Assembly: GCA_028278325.1 (NCBI GenBank)
Contig: JANQEO010000379.1
Span: forward strand, 1-63,856
DNA from: Candidatus Binatia bacterium
GTDB lineage: Bacteria; Desulfobacterota; Binatia; UBA1149; JAJCZL01
Length of the DNA: 63,856 bases
Direction of reading: 5' to 3'
The notes beneath the pieces are model-generated. The model was not told the origin of the DNA. It did not search any database and worked only from the letters and a program-made list of their open reading frames with translations. Shown here piece after piece: positions 63,810 to 63,856 of the stretch (the stretch's first letter is position 1; every line of letters starts with the position of its first letter). A program made the translations under genes and the position numbers.

Positions 63810-63856
63810 ATGACCTCAAGGCGTCCTCGCTACCCTCGCGTCGTTCTCAAGCTGAG
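63810..63856 (+). CDS. pyrH: Uridylate kinase, N-terminal fragment
   Basis: ATG at 63810, with AAGGG at 63800-63804, opens MTSRRPRYPRVVLKL before the window ends. The R-Y-x-R-V-V-L-K-L start and the place after tsf fit PyrH (UMP kinase). Only 15 codons are visible, so the call rests on synteny plus the start. Confidence 0.75.
   Translation, partial: MTSRRPRYPRVVLKL

Overview
The window is GC-rich bacterial chromosome, clearly Gram-negative. It carries a full tolQ-tolR-tolA/tonB-tolB-pal-cpoB set, a Wzx/Wzy-type surface polysaccharide locus, a gap-pgk-tpiA-secG-tRNA-Leu run and rho-rpsB-tsf-pyrH. Secreted proteins with long series of cysteine-rich DUF4215 repeats, plus a dockerin-like module, are typical of deltaproteobacterial relatives (Myxococcota, Desulfobacterota, Candidatus Binatota). 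An uncultured member of that assemblage is my best guess; the sequence alone does not fix the phylum. No transposase, phage gene, rRNA or CRISPR array was seen.

Layout. (1) 1-208: the N-terminal end of a secreted protein paralogous to the giant protein at 23.6-27.6 kb. (2) 500-22841: an exopolysaccharide locus. It has a decaprenyl-phosphate phosphoribosyltransferase-like UbiA protein, deacetylase, Gfo/Idh oxidoreductase, NDP-sugar epimerase, flippase, beta-helix protein, glycosyltransferases, Wzy-like polymerase, heparinase II/III-like lyase, GDP-mannose 6-dehydrogenase, SGNH hydrolase, asparagine synthase-like amidotransferase and a WecG/TagA transferase. The gene set suggests a uronic-acid-containing, possibly amidated, acylated polymer. 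The two paralogous secreted proteins flank this locus and point outward. (3) 23608-27585: a giant mosaic protein combining a carbohydrate-binding-like domain, 18 Cys-rich repeats, a sugar-dehydrogenase propeller, a dockerin-like module and a cohesin-like tail. An orphan Flp pilin with strong terminators follows.

(4) 28-31.6 kb: two DJ-1/PfpI-type genes, a MerT-like protein, a tiny Cys-rich protein and a second SGNH hydrolase. (5) 31684-42493: a nine-gene, tightly packed operon. It encodes a flippase, amino-acid dehydrogenase, nitroreductase, fold-II PLP enzyme, HMGL-like DRE-TIM enzyme, B12-radical SAM enzyme, SAM methyltransferase, alkaline-phosphatase-superfamily protein and a polytopic GT87-like protein. 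I cannot match this set to a described pathway, and it is my main candidate for an undescribed biosynthetic and export system. (6) 42.5-49.3 kb: a beta-propeller/di-haem cytochrome fusion, a CBS protein, a CheR-type methyltransferase with no ordinary start codon, a secreted SagB-like oxidoreductase and a CapA-like protein.

(7) 49.3-63.9 kb: housekeeping genes. These are three hairpin repeats directly after tRNA-Leu(GAG), glycolytic gap-pgk-tpiA with secG, the tol-pal cluster running into ribF and an rluD-type gene, then rho, rpsB (preceded by a six-codon coupled mini-ORF), tsf and the start of pyrH.

All functional calls rest on reading the translated sequence and motifs by eye. No database search was run.
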